Source of the DNA: Paenibacillus sp.
GTDB lineage: Bacteria; Bacillota; Bacilli; Paenibacillales; Paenibacillaceae
Assembly: GCA_023512345.1 (NCBI GenBank)
Contig: JAILZT010000001.1
Span: 186,001-250,000, forward strand
DNA length: 64,000 nucleotides
Reading direction: 5' to 3'
The notes below the pieces were generated by a model. That model was given only the letters and a program-made list of their open reading frames with translations, was not told where the DNA came from and did not search any database. This document shows, piece by piece, positions 7,916 to 18,258 of this stretch (positions are counted from its first letter, which is position 1; the number at the start of each line of letters is the position of its first letter). The translations under genes and the position numbers were made by a program.

Positions 7916-9457
7916 TTACAGACTGGCATGATCACGCTTCGTAAAAGTTCGGCGCTTTTCCAAAAGTTTATTCAGTGCATTAAGATAAGCCCTAGCACTT
8001 GCTTCGAGAATATCCGTACTTAATCCTCGACCTTGTGCAGCCACGTCTCCCTGTGTAAGGACTACGTGAACTTCACCTTGAGCGTCCTTACCGCGGCTAA
8101 CCGATTTGATGGAATAGTCACCTAAGGTGACTTCTTCACCTGTTGCCTTATCTATAGCATTATAGATGGCATCAACCGAACCGTTACCCTCTGCAACAGC
8201 TGTAATTAACTGTTCATCAGGCCCGCTGATCATAACTTTTGCAGTTGGAATTGCCTCATTTCCGTAGGTCACATAAATCGTCTTAAGGCTAAAGACTTCC
8301 GGTGTATCAATCAATTTCTCTTCTATCAACGCCAGAATATCCTCGTCTGATACCTCTTTTTTCTTATCAGCCAAATCTTTGAACTTGGAGAATGTTGCGT
8401 TCAGCTCAGCTTCCGGAAGATCATAACCCAGATCCGTGAGCTTATCCCGAAAAGCATGGCGGCCCGAATGTTTACCGAGCACCAACTTGCTTTCCTTAAG
8501 ACCAATGGTCTCAGGAGTCATAATTTCATACGTTGTTTTCTCCTTGAGCATACCATCCTGATGGATCCCTGACTCATGGGCAAACGCATTTGCACCTACA
8601 ATCGCTTTGTTCCCAGGCACTACCATACCCGTCAGCTTGCTGACAAGGCGGCTAGTACGGGAAATTTCTGAGAGCAGCAGTGAGGTCTTCGCACCGAAAA
8701 ATTCACTGCGTGTCTCCAAAGCCATAGCTACCTCTTCAATCGCGGTGTTACCCGCCCGTTCACCGATCCCATTAATGGTTCCTTCGATCTGGTCTGCACC
8801 GTTCTGAATAGCGGCGAGTGTATTCGCTGTTGCCATTCCAAGATCATTATGACAATGTGCGCTTAGCTGAACACGTTCAATGTCCGGAACATTTTCTTTC
8901 AGATATCTGAAGATGGCCCCGTATTCAGAAGGGTTCAAATATCCTACAGTGTCCGGGATGTTGACCACGTTAGCACCTTCACGAATGGCCATACCTACAA
9001 CTTCTGCCATAAAGTCAAGCTCTGTACGGCCAGCATCCTCCAAGGAAAATTCAAGCTTGGGAAAATACTTTCTGGCATAACGGATAGCACCTTGAGCGGT
9101 TTCCAGTACTTCTGCCTTACTCATCCGCAGCTTGTGAAGCCGATGAATCGGTGATGTGGCTAGAAAAATATGAATGCAAGGGTCTTGAGCTCCCTGCAGA
9201 GCTTCTTTCACAGCATCAATGTCATTCTCACGTGAACGTGAGAGACCAATGACCGTCACATTCTTGACAGCTCTGGCCACTGCATTCACAGCAGCCAGAT
9301 CGCCTGGTGAAGCTGCAGGAAATCCTGCCTCCATGCGGTCAATCCCCAGTTTTTCCAACTGGTAGGCAATCTCTACTTTCTCACGCGTATTCAAGTTCAC
9401 ACCCGGCGACTGCTCTCCGTCACGAAGCGTCGTATCGAAAACATATATTTTCCGCAT
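7916..9457 (-). CDS. leuA: 2-isopropylmalate synthase
   Basis: LeuA condenses acetyl-CoA with 2-oxoisovalerate, the committed step of leucine synthesis, and is normally feedback-inhibited by leucine. The 513-residue protein starts with RKIYVFDTTLRDGEQSPG (catalytic Arg and metal-binding Asp). It has LSAHCHNDLGMA with the metal-binding His pair, NGIGERAGN, and a C-terminal leucine-binding regulatory domain from about residue 390. ATG at 9457 follows AGGGGG by 8 bases; a GTG three codons upstream overlaps that site. It is the last gene of the T-box-controlled ilvBNC-leuA group. leuBCD do not follow, unlike in B. subtilis. Confidence 0.97.
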   Translation of the reverse strand: MRKIYVFDTTLRDGEQSPGVNLNTREKVEIAYQLEKLGIDRMEAGFPAASPGDLAAVNAVARAVKNVTVIGLSRSRENDIDAVKEALQGAQDPCIHIFLATSPIHRLHKLRMSKAEVLETAQGAIRYARKYFPKLEFSLEDAGRTELDFMAEVVGMAIREGANVVNIPDTVGYLNPSEYGAIFRYLKENVPDIERVQLSAHCHNDLGMATANTLAAIQNGADQIEGTINGIGERAGNTAIEEVAMALETRSEFFGAKTSLLLSEISRTSRLVSKLTGMVVPGNKAIVGANAFAHESGIHQDGMLKEKTTYEIMTPETIGLKESKLVLGKHSGRHAFRDKLTDLGYDLPEAELNATFSKFKDLADKKKEVSDEDILALIEEKLIDTPEVFSLKTIYVTYGNEAIPTAKVMISGPDEQLITAVAEGNGSVDAIYNAIDKATGEEVTLGDYSIKSVSRGKDAQGEVHVVLTQGDVAAQGRGLSTDILEASARAYLNALNKLLEKRRTFTKRDHASL

Positions 9458-9493
9458 GCTAGGCACCCCCTAAATTGAAATGGAATCCAAAAC

Positions 9494-9532
9494 CTTCAAA
9501 TGCGGCTCGCAAAGTGTACGGCCGCATCGAAG
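9494..9532 (-). promoter_or_regulatory. Intercistronic hairpin between ilvC and leuA
   Basis: CTTC..ATGCGGC pairs with GCCGCAT.GAAG around a 13-base loop. It has no T-tract, so it is more likely a transcript-protecting or processing structure at the 3' side of ilvC than a terminator. Confidence 0.5.
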
Positions 9533-9573
9533 TATTACATTATATGTTCTTAAATTCTCTTAAGTATAGGAGA

Positions 9574-10673
<1,100 letters not shown>

Positions 10674-10741
10674 CGGGAATACCGTTCGCTATCTATTAGT
10701 GCCTAAAAGCATCAATTCGTTAAAGCCATAAAATATACTCT

Positions 10742-11221
10742 TTATGCGTTGCCGCGGATCATCGCTGTAACACCTGTACGTGAAAGTTCCTTGATACCGT
10801 AAGGTTTCAACAACTCAATCATCGCATCAATTTTTGTCGTTTCTCCTACCACCTGAACCAGCATGCTGGTACTTCCAATATCAACAACAGAGGCACGGAA
10901 CGTCTCCACAACCCCCATGATTTCGGGGCGTTCCGCAGGCTCGGATTTCACTTTAATCAGTGCAAGTTCACGAGCAACCATTGGCTTGGAGCCTAGATCA
11001 ACCACTTTGATTACATCAATCAATTTGTAAAGCTGTTTCTCTATTTGTTCAAGTGTATTCTGATCCCCAAGAGTCACTATAACCATTCTGGACAATCCAG
11101 CCTCTTCAGACTGTCCAACAGTGATGCTCTCAATATTGAATCCACGGCGTCCAAACAAACCGGACACCCGCTGCAATACACCTGGCTGGTCATTTACTAG
11201 AACGGCAATCGTGTGCTTCAT
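10742..11221 (-). CDS. ilvN: Acetolactate synthase small (regulatory) subunit
   Basis: The 159-residue subunit stimulates IlvB and confers valine feedback inhibition. The N-terminal ACT domain reads HTIAVLVNDQPGVLQRVSGL with RRGFNIESITVG. The C-terminal half contains the second ferredoxin-like domain ending KELSRTGVTAMIRG. The ATG at 11221 is 2 bases past the ilvB stop (an adjacent in-frame GTG at 11224 is the alternative), so translation is coupled to ilvB. Confidence 0.97.
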   Translation of the reverse strand: MKHTIAVLVNDQPGVLQRVSGLFGRRGFNIESITVGQSEEAGLSRMVIVTLGDQNTLEQIEKQLYKLIDVIKVVDLGSKPMVARELALIKVKSEPAERPEIMGVVETFRASVVDIGSTSMLVQVVGETTKIDAMIELLKPYGIKELSRTGVTAMIRGNA

Positions 11222-11223
11222 CA

Positions 11224-12972
11224 CTATTCTTCATCCCCCATCAGCATTTGATCGATGGTTGCACCCTGTACGACCATCGGGTAGACGTTCTCGTTCTTAG
11301 GTACAACGAATTCTACCAATACTGGACCTGGTGTTTCCAGCGCTTCCTGCCACGCTGCACTTGCTTCTTCTTTGTTCGTTGCCCGCAATCCCTTTACACC
11401 ATAGGCTTCAGCAAGCTTTACAAAATCAGGGCTGCCTGCCAAATCTGTATAGCTATAACGTTTGTTATATATAAGAGTTTGCCATTGTCTTACCATTCCG
11501 AGTACTTCATTGTTGATAACAACGATTTTGACCGGAATGTTGTTAATGGCACAAATGGCCAGCTCTTGGGAACACATTTGCATCCCGCCGTCACCATTAA
11601 TGGAGACTACTAACCGTTCAGGATAAGCCATCTGCGCTCCGATTGCTGCTGGGAATCCAAAGCCCATCGTTCCCAGGCCCCCAGAGGTGATCCATGAACG
11701 CGGATGATTGAATTTGTAGTATTGAGCTGCCCACATCTGATGCTGACCTACGTCCGTAGTAACAATGGCCTCACCTTTAGTGGTGTCATTAATCATCTCA
11801 ATTACCCATTGCGGCTTGAGCTCCGACTCCGAATCATTATAACGCAGGGGTTTGTCCAGCTTCCACTGGGTAATTTGCGTTCTCCATGCATCTGCTTTCG
11901 CCGCACGGCTAACTTCAGGATTCAGCATTTCTAGTACCGTCTTCACATCTCCAACAATCGGAATATCTGGCTTAACATTTTTGCCAATCTCAGCCGGATC
12001 TATGTCGATATGAACGATTTTTGCCTTCGGTGCGAAACCATTAAGCTTGCCGGTAACTCGGTCATCAAACCGGGCACCGATGTTAATGAGCAAATCGCAC
12101 TCTTGTATAGCATTATTGGCGGTATAAGTACCATGCATGCCCGGCATGCCCATCCACAGATCATCAGCACTTGGAACAGCTCCAAGACCCAGCAATGTAG
12201 TTGTGATCGGAATCTCAGTCCGCTTCACGAATTCGTACATGGCCTCGTGCGCCCCGGAGTAGATAACTCCGCCACCCGCGATGATAACTGGACGTTCAGC
12301 AGCCGCAATAGCACGAACCAACTTATCGAGTTGGAGCTTATTCGGAACCGTCCGAGGATTATATCCGCGAAGATTTACAGTATTAACTGGAGTGAACAAT
12401 GTCATCGCTGCAGATACATCTTTTGGAATATCGATAAGCACTGGACCCTTGCGTCCTGTATTCGCAATATGGAAAGCTTCATGGATGACGCGCGGCAAAT
12501 CCTCAACATCTCTCACGAGGTAACTATGCTTAGTAATCGGCATCGTTATTCCCGTAATATCCGCTTCCTGAAAAGCATCCGTCCCAATTAAGCTTGAGAA
12601 AACGTTCCCTGTAATAACTACCAACGGAACCGAGTCCATAAATGCGGTTGCGATACCGGTAACCAGATTTGTTGCACCCGGACCAGATGTTGCTATACAG
12701 ACACCCGCTTTACCGCTCGCTCTTGCATAACCATCCGCCGCATGGATAGCTCCTTGCTCGTGACGTGTCAGGATGTGCTTAAATTCCTTGAAGTTGTGCA
12801 ATGCATCATAAATGTAAAGTACAGCTCCACCCGGATAACCGAATACAGTATCCACACCTTCCAGTACAAGACTGCGAAGTAAAATTTCAGATCCGGATAT
12901 GACCTCAGGCTTTTTCCATCTCTCACGTAGCTCTTCAGCCGACTGAACTTCTTCTGGTATTTGTGCGCTCAT
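11224..12972 (-). CDS. ilvB: Acetolactate synthase large (catalytic) subunit
   Basis: This ThDP-dependent enzyme makes acetolactate and acetohydroxybutyrate from pyruvate and 2-oxobutyrate. It has 582 residues. The N-terminal ThDP domain has the catalytic Glu in [17 protein letters not shown], followed by a central FAD-type domain ([12 protein letters not shown]) and a C-terminal ThDP-binding motif from [13 protein letters not shown] to the [12 protein letters not shown] region. ATG at 12972 has GGAGGAGG 7 bases upstream. It is the first gene after the T-box leader. Confidence 0.98.
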   Translation of the reverse strand: MSAQIPEEVQSAEELRERWKKPEVISGSEILLRSLVLEGVDTVFGYPGGAVLYIYDALHNFKEFKHILTRHEQGAIHAADGYARASGKAGVCIATSGPGATNLVTGIATAFMDSVPLVVITGNVFSSLIGTDAFQEADITGITMPITKHSYLVRDVEDLPRVIHEAFHIANTGRKGPVLIDIPKDVSAAMTLFTPVNTVNLRGYNPRTVPNKLQLDKLVRAIAAAERPVIIAGGGVIYSGAHEAMYEFVKRTEIPITTTLLGLGAVPSADDLWMGMPGMHGTYTANNAIQECDLLINIGARFDDRVTGKLNGFAPKAKIVHIDIDPAEIGKNVKPDIPIVGDVKTVLEMLNPEVSRAAKADAWRTQITQWKLDKPLRYNDSESELKPQWVIEMINDTTKGEAIVTTDVGQHQMWAAQYYKFNHPRSWITSGGLGTMGFGFPAAIGAQMAYPERLVVSINGDGGMQMCSQELAICAINNIPVKIVVINNEVLGMVRQWQTLIYNKRYSYTDLAGSPDFVKLAEAYGVKGLRATNKEEASAAWQEALETPGPVLVEFVVPKNENVYPMVVQGATIDQMLMGDEE

Positions 12973-13070
12973 CAGTATTCCTCCTCCGATATTTAACATT
13001 CTTTATGCAAATGACGGACCGTCCTAAACACAATTAGACAAGAAACAACAAAATCTTCCTTCTTGACAAC

Positions 13071-13431
13071 AAAAAAACCTTCCGCCTCCCACGCACAGTA
13101 TTAGCGCGTGAGGGACGAAAGGTTGAGCTTCCGTGGTACCACCCATGTTTGCATTACATCTCACGATGCAACGCCTTATTAGGTATACAAAAATCCATCG
13201 ATGTAGGCAGGGCCCAAATCTTTGTAACCTAAAGTCCGTAACGCGGACCAAACGATTCCCCCTAATAATTCCATCGCTCTTGCCAATGGACCTTTCAGGG
13301 AAACAGCTCCGAGGTGAGCTCGTATAAAAGGGGTATTGGTGGAGGTTGCAGCAGTAGATCCTCTCACTCTCTGAACAACAGTGCCCTTAAAACTTCGTCC
13401 TCATCATTGCCGATGCATGTATACTCGATAA
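13071..13431 (-). ncRNA. T-box leader riboswitch, probably tRNA-Leu
   Basis: The minus-strand leader of ilvB contains the T-box sequence GGGTGGTACCACGGAA (about 13130-13146), which pairs with the NCCA end of uncharged tRNA. The terminator CCTTTCGTCCCTCACGCG..CGTGGGAGGCGGAAGG, followed by seven T, spans 13071-13124. Stem I lies at about 13300-13430. A reading GAG-CUC-ACC at about 13313-13321 would place a CUC leucine specifier at 13316-13318, as in the B. subtilis ilv-leu leader; this specifier is tentative. Uncharged tRNA should favour the antiterminator and read-through. Confidence 0.92.
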
Positions 13432-13444
13432 AATGTTTAGACAC

Positions 13445-13473
13445 ATTATATGATTCCTCACACGGATAGTCAA
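13445..13473 (-). promoter_or_regulatory. Sigma-A promoter of the ilv-leu operon
   Basis: TTGACT (13468-13473) and TATAAT (13445-13450) are 17 bases apart on the minus strand, directly upstream of the T-box leader. Confidence 0.9.
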
Positions 13474-13579
13474 TACCCTTCTTTTCGCAAATCCCAATTG
13501 TCCTTCTTATACATGAATGGAACGCCGGTGCCCCCTGCCGTCATATGATGTACAACAACGCGTGGAGAGGGGGTACTTT

Positions 13580-14026
13580 ATGATTCGTTACCGCAGACCC
13601 AAACAAGATGATGCCGTGATTTTAAGCTTAATCGAAACCGAACTTGTGCCTTTATCGCATATGCCACAGAGCGTGATAAGCCAGATCAGAAAAGAAATGC
13701 CACGCCGATTGGGACATGGTGTTACCCTTGTGGCTTGTCCCGATTATGAAAGCGATCCACTGGGATTCGTCCATTTCATGCTTCATGGAGATTTACTCTA
13801 CATCGACATGCTGGCCATAACACCCGCCGCTCAGCGCAAACGCTGGGGAAATATGCTCATGGACCGAGCCGAACGGTTTGCACTTTCACGTGGGTGCAAG
13901 AGGGCCAAGGTTGCCGTTGATACAGGGAATACACCAGGGCTCACCTTTTATCAAAAGTTAGATTACAGCATAGCACGCTATCTCACACAAAGCTATTGCT
14001 ATGAATTGGAAAAACAACTTTCATAA
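13580..14026 (+). CDS. GNAT-family N-acetyltransferase
   Basis: The 148-residue protein has the GNAT fold: a beta4 strand at LLYIDMLAITP, the acetyl-CoA loop AAQRKRWGNMLMDRAERFA (a divergent Q/R-x-x-G/W-x-G/A motif) and a C-terminal GNTPGLTFYQKLDY. The ATG at 13580 follows GAGAGGGGG; longer in-frame readings lack a site. The substrate is unknown. It is a single gene that converges on the Gly/Tyr-rich gene. Confidence 0.85.
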   Translation: MIRYRRPKQDDAVILSLIETELVPLSHMPQSVISQIRKEMPRRLGHGVTLVACPDYESDPLGFVHFMLHGDLLYIDMLAITPAAQRKRWGNMLMDRAERFALSRGCKRAKVAVDTGNTPGLTFYQKLDYSIARYLTQSYCYELEKQLS

Positions 14027-14047
14027 ATGTAATTTATTGTTTTGGTA

Positions 14048-14392
14048 TTAAAAAAAACCATAAGGATATGGTGTTCCAGCATAACCTGGGTTGTATCCGT
14101 AACCATAGCCACCGCCGCCATACCCATGCCCGCCCCCATAAGGTGCACCGCCATATCCATATACATTTCCGCCATAAGCGTAAGGAGCAGTCCCCACAGC
14201 CAGCAGATCAAACAATACCAGAGGAATAAGCGCCTTTGTTTGTACTTTTTTGCCGGATACTCTTTGCAATATAAGACGATTTCCCGAGATTCGGAGAAGC
14301 TTACCGGAAACTTTTGTACCATCCTTTTTTAAGGCTACGATATTCTTACCTATAAGTCTCATAACCTGCTTCTTCGTTACTGGTTGTGACAT
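14048..14392 (-). CDS. Gly/Tyr-rich protein with Sm-like N-terminus
   Basis: The 114-residue protein has two parts. Residues about 8-50 (LIGKNIVALKKDGTKVSGKL followed by NRLILQ) look like a small Sm-like/SH3-like barrel. Residues about 70-114 are a low-complexity tail of Gly, Tyr, Pro and Ala with GYGG/YGYG repeats and end PYGFF. Such tails are common in spore coat or surface proteins of Bacillales, so a spore role is plausible but unproven. It has its own ribosome binding site (GAGGGA). No family name is recognised. Confidence 0.75.
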   Translation of the reverse strand: MSQPVTKKQVMRLIGKNIVALKKDGTKVSGKLLRISGNRLILQRVSGKKVQTKALIPLVLFDLLAVGTAPYAYGGNVYGYGGAPYGGGHGYGGGGYGYGYNPGYAGTPYPYGFF

Positions 14393-14478
14393 AATATCCC
14401 TCCTCTAATTTTACCGTCTACGAACTCAATGTATTCGTCAAATCAGTTGTTTGCCTGTACCTCTGCCCGTTCCCAATC

Positions 14479-14514
14479 AAAAAAACGCATTCCCGGAACA
14501 ACCGGAAATGCGTC
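14479..14514 (-). terminator. Terminator of the nucleoside ABC operon
   Basis: ACGCATTTCCGG pairs with CCGGGAATGCGT and is followed by TTTTTTT on the minus strand, about 40 bases past the last permease gene. Confidence 0.85.
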
Positions 14515-14556
14515 TCAAAGTACAATTAAATTCAATTGATCCGTAAAAATGTAACC

Positions 14557-15516
14557 TTAGCGTTTACTCGGATCATAAGGCTGGCCCAAAGCACTTGGTG
14601 CTGAGGAACGACCCACGGCACTTACGAGAACAATAATGGTTAACACATATGGAATCATAAAAATGAATTCCTGAGGAATATTCTTGGACCATTCAAATAA
14701 CTGGACATAGTTACGAATGGCTTGTGAGAACCCAAAGAATACGGCTGCCCCAAATGCACCTACAGGATTCCATTTTCCAAAGATCATTGCAGCTATTGCA
14801 ATAAATCCTTGTCCTGAGATGGTATTGTGAGCAAAGGTACTCGTAGTGGTAAGGGTAATTGTCGCTCCACCAATACCAGCCAGCATACCGCTCAGAATTA
14901 CACCGATATATCTCATTTTGTTAACATTAACGCCCAATGTATCCGCAGCACTTGGGTGCTCACCAACCGCTCGCAATCTAAGACCGAATGGAGTCTTGAA
15001 CAGAACGAAATAAATAACGAATACCAGCACAATGGCTAGATATGTTGTGGGATAGGAGCTAAAAATCCCTTCCCCGATAAGTGGAATATCGGAAAGCAAA
15101 GGCACTTTATATTTGCTGAAACCCGCCAGTAACGGCGTTTCACCAGCACCGTCAAACAGCAGCTTTACCATGTAGAGCGTACTGCCAGCGGCTAAAAAGT
15201 TAATAACCGTACCACTTATTGTCTGATCTGCCTTAAATGTAATAGATGCAACAGCATGTATGAGTGATCCTAGAGCACCTACAACAATAGCGCATAAAAC
15301 ACCTACCCAAGGAGCCCATGCTCCAAAACCTGCATCTTGTGCATAATAACCACCTACCGCAGCAGCAAAAGCACCAAACATCATCAAGCCTTCAAGACCA
15401 ATATTTACTACACCGGAGCGTTCTGAGAAGATGCCGCCAAGTGCGGCAAAAATGAGCGCTGTGGAAAATACAAGTGTCGTATTTAGCAATTGACCTAGCA
15501 GCGTCAGCACATCCAT
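14557..15516 (-). CDS. nupQ: Nucleoside ABC transporter permease, NupQ-like
   Basis: The 319-residue BPD_transp_2 family permease has about eight to ten membrane segments. The family signature around RSGVVNIGLEGLMMFGAFAA is near the N-terminus, and GLRLRAVGEHPSAADTLGV is the cytoplasmic loop that contacts the ATPase. With the neighbouring permease it forms the channel of a BmpA-type nucleoside importer; the B. subtilis counterpart NupQ serves guanosine. It starts directly after the upstream permease stop. Confidence 0.93.
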   Translation of the reverse strand: MDVLTLLGQLLNTTLVFSTALIFAALGGIFSERSGVVNIGLEGLMMFGAFAAAVGGYYAQDAGFGAWAPWVGVLCAIVVGALGSLIHAVASITFKADQTISGTVINFLAAGSTLYMVKLLFDGAGETPLLAGFSKYKVPLLSDIPLIGEGIFSSYPTTYLAIVLVFVIYFVLFKTPFGLRLRAVGEHPSAADTLGVNVNKMRYIGVILSGMLAGIGGATITLTTTSTFAHNTISGQGFIAIAAMIFGKWNPVGAFGAAVFFGFSQAIRNYVQLFEWSKNIPQEFIFMIPYVLTIIVLVSAVGRSSAPSALGQPYDPSKR

Positions 15517-16590
15517 CTATAACACCTTCTCTTTCTTACGCTTAAAGTAAAAGGGTTTAAGAACCCATCGTACTATTCCTTGTGCAGCAATAAAGAATAT
15601 TATCGAACCAATGACAATACGAATCAATTCAGGAGGAACATCCGCCCCGAAACTCATACCCGCAGAGCCATAAGTTAATGTACCGTATAAAATCGCTGCT
15701 AGAATAACTCCGAGTGGATGAGTCAGCCCGAGTAGAGCAACCGCAATTCCATCAAAGCCATACCCTGGAGATGCTGCAAAGACAGATTGATAGTGGAATA
15801 CTCCCAGAACCTCTCCTGCACCTGCCAAGCCAGCAAATACTCCACTGATAAACATAGCCTTTACAACGTTGCGCCCTACGTTCATCCCAGCATACTCAGC
15901 TGCGTTAGGATTCAAACCGACAGCACGCATTTCATACCCTTGTTTTGTCTTCCATAAAAATATATAGAAGAAGGTTGCTGCCCCAAGAGCAATGAAGGTT
16001 CCCCAGTGTAAGCGGGCATTATCAAAGAAAGAATTCAGGAAGGTCATAGACAAAGATGCCGGAATATCCTCCGAACGGTTTTGGCCCGGAAGCAGCAAAA
16101 ACGTTCTAACAATATAATTGGACAGGAACAGTGCAATCCAGTTCAACATGATTGTTGTAATAACCTCATTAATTCCTCGCTTTGCCTTCAAATAACCGGC
16201 TATTCCCGCATAAAGTCCACCAAAAAGACCGGCAGCAATAACAGCAATCGGAACAAGGATGAACATTGGCAAGCCCGCGAACTTGATACCTACTACGCTA
16301 GCCGCAGTCATTCCAATAATTACTTGGCCGTCAGCACCAATATTGAACAATCCTGACCGGAAAGCAAAGGCAACTGCCAAACCCGTCAACATCAACGGAG
16401 TCATTTCGCGAATGGCCTCGCCAAAGTCGTAAGTACTACCGAATACGCGCTTAAATAATGCAGCGTACGCTTCGATAGGATTGTAGCCACCGACAATCAT
16501 AACTACAGCTCCAACCAAGAAGCCAAGCAAAATAGCGACAAGAGGTACAATGTAGCTGTCCGTCGCAAATATTTTTTTAAGCCTTTGCAT
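15517..16590 (-). CDS. nupP: Nucleoside ABC transporter permease, NupP-like
   Basis: The 357-residue inner-membrane permease is paralogous to its neighbour. FRSGLFNIGADGQVIIGMTAA is the conserved family segment and GYEMRAVGLNPNAAEYAGMNVG the ATPase-contact loop. There are about ten hydrophobic segments, and the C-terminus is basic (YFKRKKEKVL). It overlaps the ATPase gene by 14 bases and abuts the second permease gene, so the three are cotranscribed and coupled. Confidence 0.93.
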   Translation of the reverse strand: MQRLKKIFATDSYIVPLVAILLGFLVGAVVMIVGGYNPIEAYAALFKRVFGSTYDFGEAIREMTPLMLTGLAVAFAFRSGLFNIGADGQVIIGMTAASVVGIKFAGLPMFILVPIAVIAAGLFGGLYAGIAGYLKAKRGINEVITTIMLNWIALFLSNYIVRTFLLLPGQNRSEDIPASLSMTFLNSFFDNARLHWGTFIALGAATFFYIFLWKTKQGYEMRAVGLNPNAAEYAGMNVGRNVVKAMFISGVFAGLAGAGEVLGVFHYQSVFAASPGYGFDGIAVALLGLTHPLGVILAAILYGTLTYGSAGMSFGADVPPELIRIVIGSIIFFIAAQGIVRWVLKPFYFKRKKEKVL

Positions 16591-18121
16591 TTGCGCTACC
16601 TCCCCGCTTCAAGCTGCCTGCCATCATTAGCCCAAGCTCCTGATCATTCGTATCCTGAGGGAATACCTCACCAACAATTTGTCCTTCATAGATAACAGCT
16701 ATTCTGTCGGATACGTTCATAATTTCATCCAATTCGAAAGAAACGAGCAATACAGCTTTACCCTGATCCCGCTGAGCAATCAATTGTTTCTGAACGAATT
16801 CGATTGCACCTACATCCAGACCCCGCGTAGGCTGTGCAGCGATCAGCAAAGTCGGATTTTTGTCTATTTCCCGAGCAATAATCGCTTTTTGTTGATTACC
16901 ACCGGATAAGGAACGTGCCATGTTCTCGATAGAGGGGGTCCGCACATCGAACTGCTTGACCAAATCCTCAGCATGCTTATTGATAATCTCCTTATTTAAG
17001 AAGCCGTTTTTATTATAAGGGCTCTTATAATAGGTTTCCAACACCATATTCTCACTTACAGTGAAGTCGAGCACCAATCCGTGTTTGTGTCGGTCCTCTG
17101 GAATATGGGATATATTCATTTCAATAATTTCACGAGGAGAATGATTGGAAATTTCTTTTCCAGTCATGGTTATGGAACCGGAATCAATTTTGCGCAGACC
17201 TGTAATGGCTTGAAGTAATTCACTTTGTCCATTTCCATCTACACCGGCAATCCCTAAAATCTCTCCCGCTTTCACTTCAAAACTTAATCCGTTTAATACA
17301 GAGATGCCATCCTTGTTCTTACTGATTACATCATTAAGCTTGAGAACAGCTTGTCCCACATTTGGAGCCTGTTTATCCACTTTGAATGTCACACCGCGTC
17401 CAACCATCTTTTCAGCCAATTCGTTCGGATTTGTAGTAGAAGTTTTGACTGTATCAATAACTTTACCACGGCGGATAATGGTAACCCGATCAGATATTTG
17501 CATAATCTCTTTTAGCTTATGCGTTATCAAAATTATAGATTTACCCTCTGCAACAAGCCGCTTCATGATGGCCATTAGTTCAATAATTTCCTGCGGTGTT
17601 AATACGGCGGTGGGTTCATCGAATATGAGAATATCCGCTCCTCGATACAGTGTCTTCATAATTTCTACACGTTGCTGCATGCCTACAGAAATATCATGGA
17701 TTTTAGCATTCGGATCCACTTGAAGGCCATACTGCTCGGATAGCTTGCGAACCTGTTCGGCAGCGGATTTATAGTCGATTTTAAGACCTTTCTTTGGTTC
17801 CATCCCAAGGACAATATTTTCAGTAACCGTAAACGGCTCTACTAGCTTGAAATGCTGATGAACCATACCTATCCCAAGCTCAATAGCTTTATTGGGGTTA
17901 TCAATTATAACCGGTTTCCCGTCGATTTCGATGCTTCCTTCATCGGGCTGATAGAGACCGAATACAATATTCATCAAGGTCGACTTGCCTGCTCCGTTCT
18001 CACCAAGCAGCGCATGAATCTCCCCCTTCTCCAATGTCAGACTAATGGAGTCGTTGGCGATAATACCGGGAAAGCGCTTTGTGATTTGCTTCAACTCTAC
18101 GACAGGAGCCGCAGCACTCAT
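16577..18121 (-). CDS. nupO: Nucleoside ABC transporter ATP-binding protein, NupO-like
   Basis: The 514-residue protein contains two ABC domains, as in sugar/nucleoside importers of the RbsA/NupO type. The N-terminal half has Walker A GENGAGKST and Walker B DILIFDEPTAVLTP. The C-terminal half has a degenerate Walker A, GVDGNGQSELL, and a good signature LSGGNQQKAI. One ATP site is therefore degenerate, as usual in this family. Start ATG at 18121 follows GAGGGTGA; upstream in-frame residues look like noise. Confidence 0.94.
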   Translation of the reverse strand: MSAAAPVVELKQITKRFPGIIANDSISLTLEKGEIHALLGENGAGKSTLMNIVFGLYQPDEGSIEIDGKPVIIDNPNKAIELGIGMVHQHFKLVEPFTVTENIVLGMEPKKGLKIDYKSAAEQVRKLSEQYGLQVDPNAKIHDISVGMQQRVEIMKTLYRGADILIFDEPTAVLTPQEIIELMAIMKRLVAEGKSIILITHKLKEIMQISDRVTIIRRGKVIDTVKTSTTNPNELAEKMVGRGVTFKVDKQAPNVGQAVLKLNDVISKNKDGISVLNGLSFEVKAGEILGIAGVDGNGQSELLQAITGLRKIDSGSITMTGKEISNHSPREIIEMNISHIPEDRHKHGLVLDFTVSENMVLETYYKSPYNKNGFLNKEIINKHAEDLVKQFDVRTPSIENMARSLSGGNQQKAIIAREIDKNPTLLIAAQPTRGLDVGAIEFVQKQLIAQRDQGKAVLLVSFELDEIMNVSDRIAVIYEGQIVGEVFPQDTNDQELGLMMAGSLKRGGSANAKA

Positions 18122-18182
18122 GGAATCACCCTCATCACAGAATATAATACTGGTAGAAAATATTAGACACAATAATATTGTT

Positions 18183-18226
18183 AACAAGGAACAAGGCCAG
18201 CGTTATAACCGGCCTTGTTCCTTGTT
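18183..18226 (-). promoter_or_regulatory. Perfect 16-bp hairpin between binding protein and ATPase genes
   Basis: AACAAGGAACAAGGCC and its exact reverse complement are separated by a 12-base loop. The following minus-strand sequence AACAATATTATT is only weakly T-rich. It probably acts as a partial terminator or 3' stabiliser that gives more binding protein than ATPase. Confidence 0.7.
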
Positions 18227-18258
18227 CATTATTCAAATACAAGAAAGGTGTGGCAATA

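Noticed and set aside
12010-12591. 193-codon plus-strand open frame
   Set aside because: Shadow of ilvB, whose domain content and start are clear.
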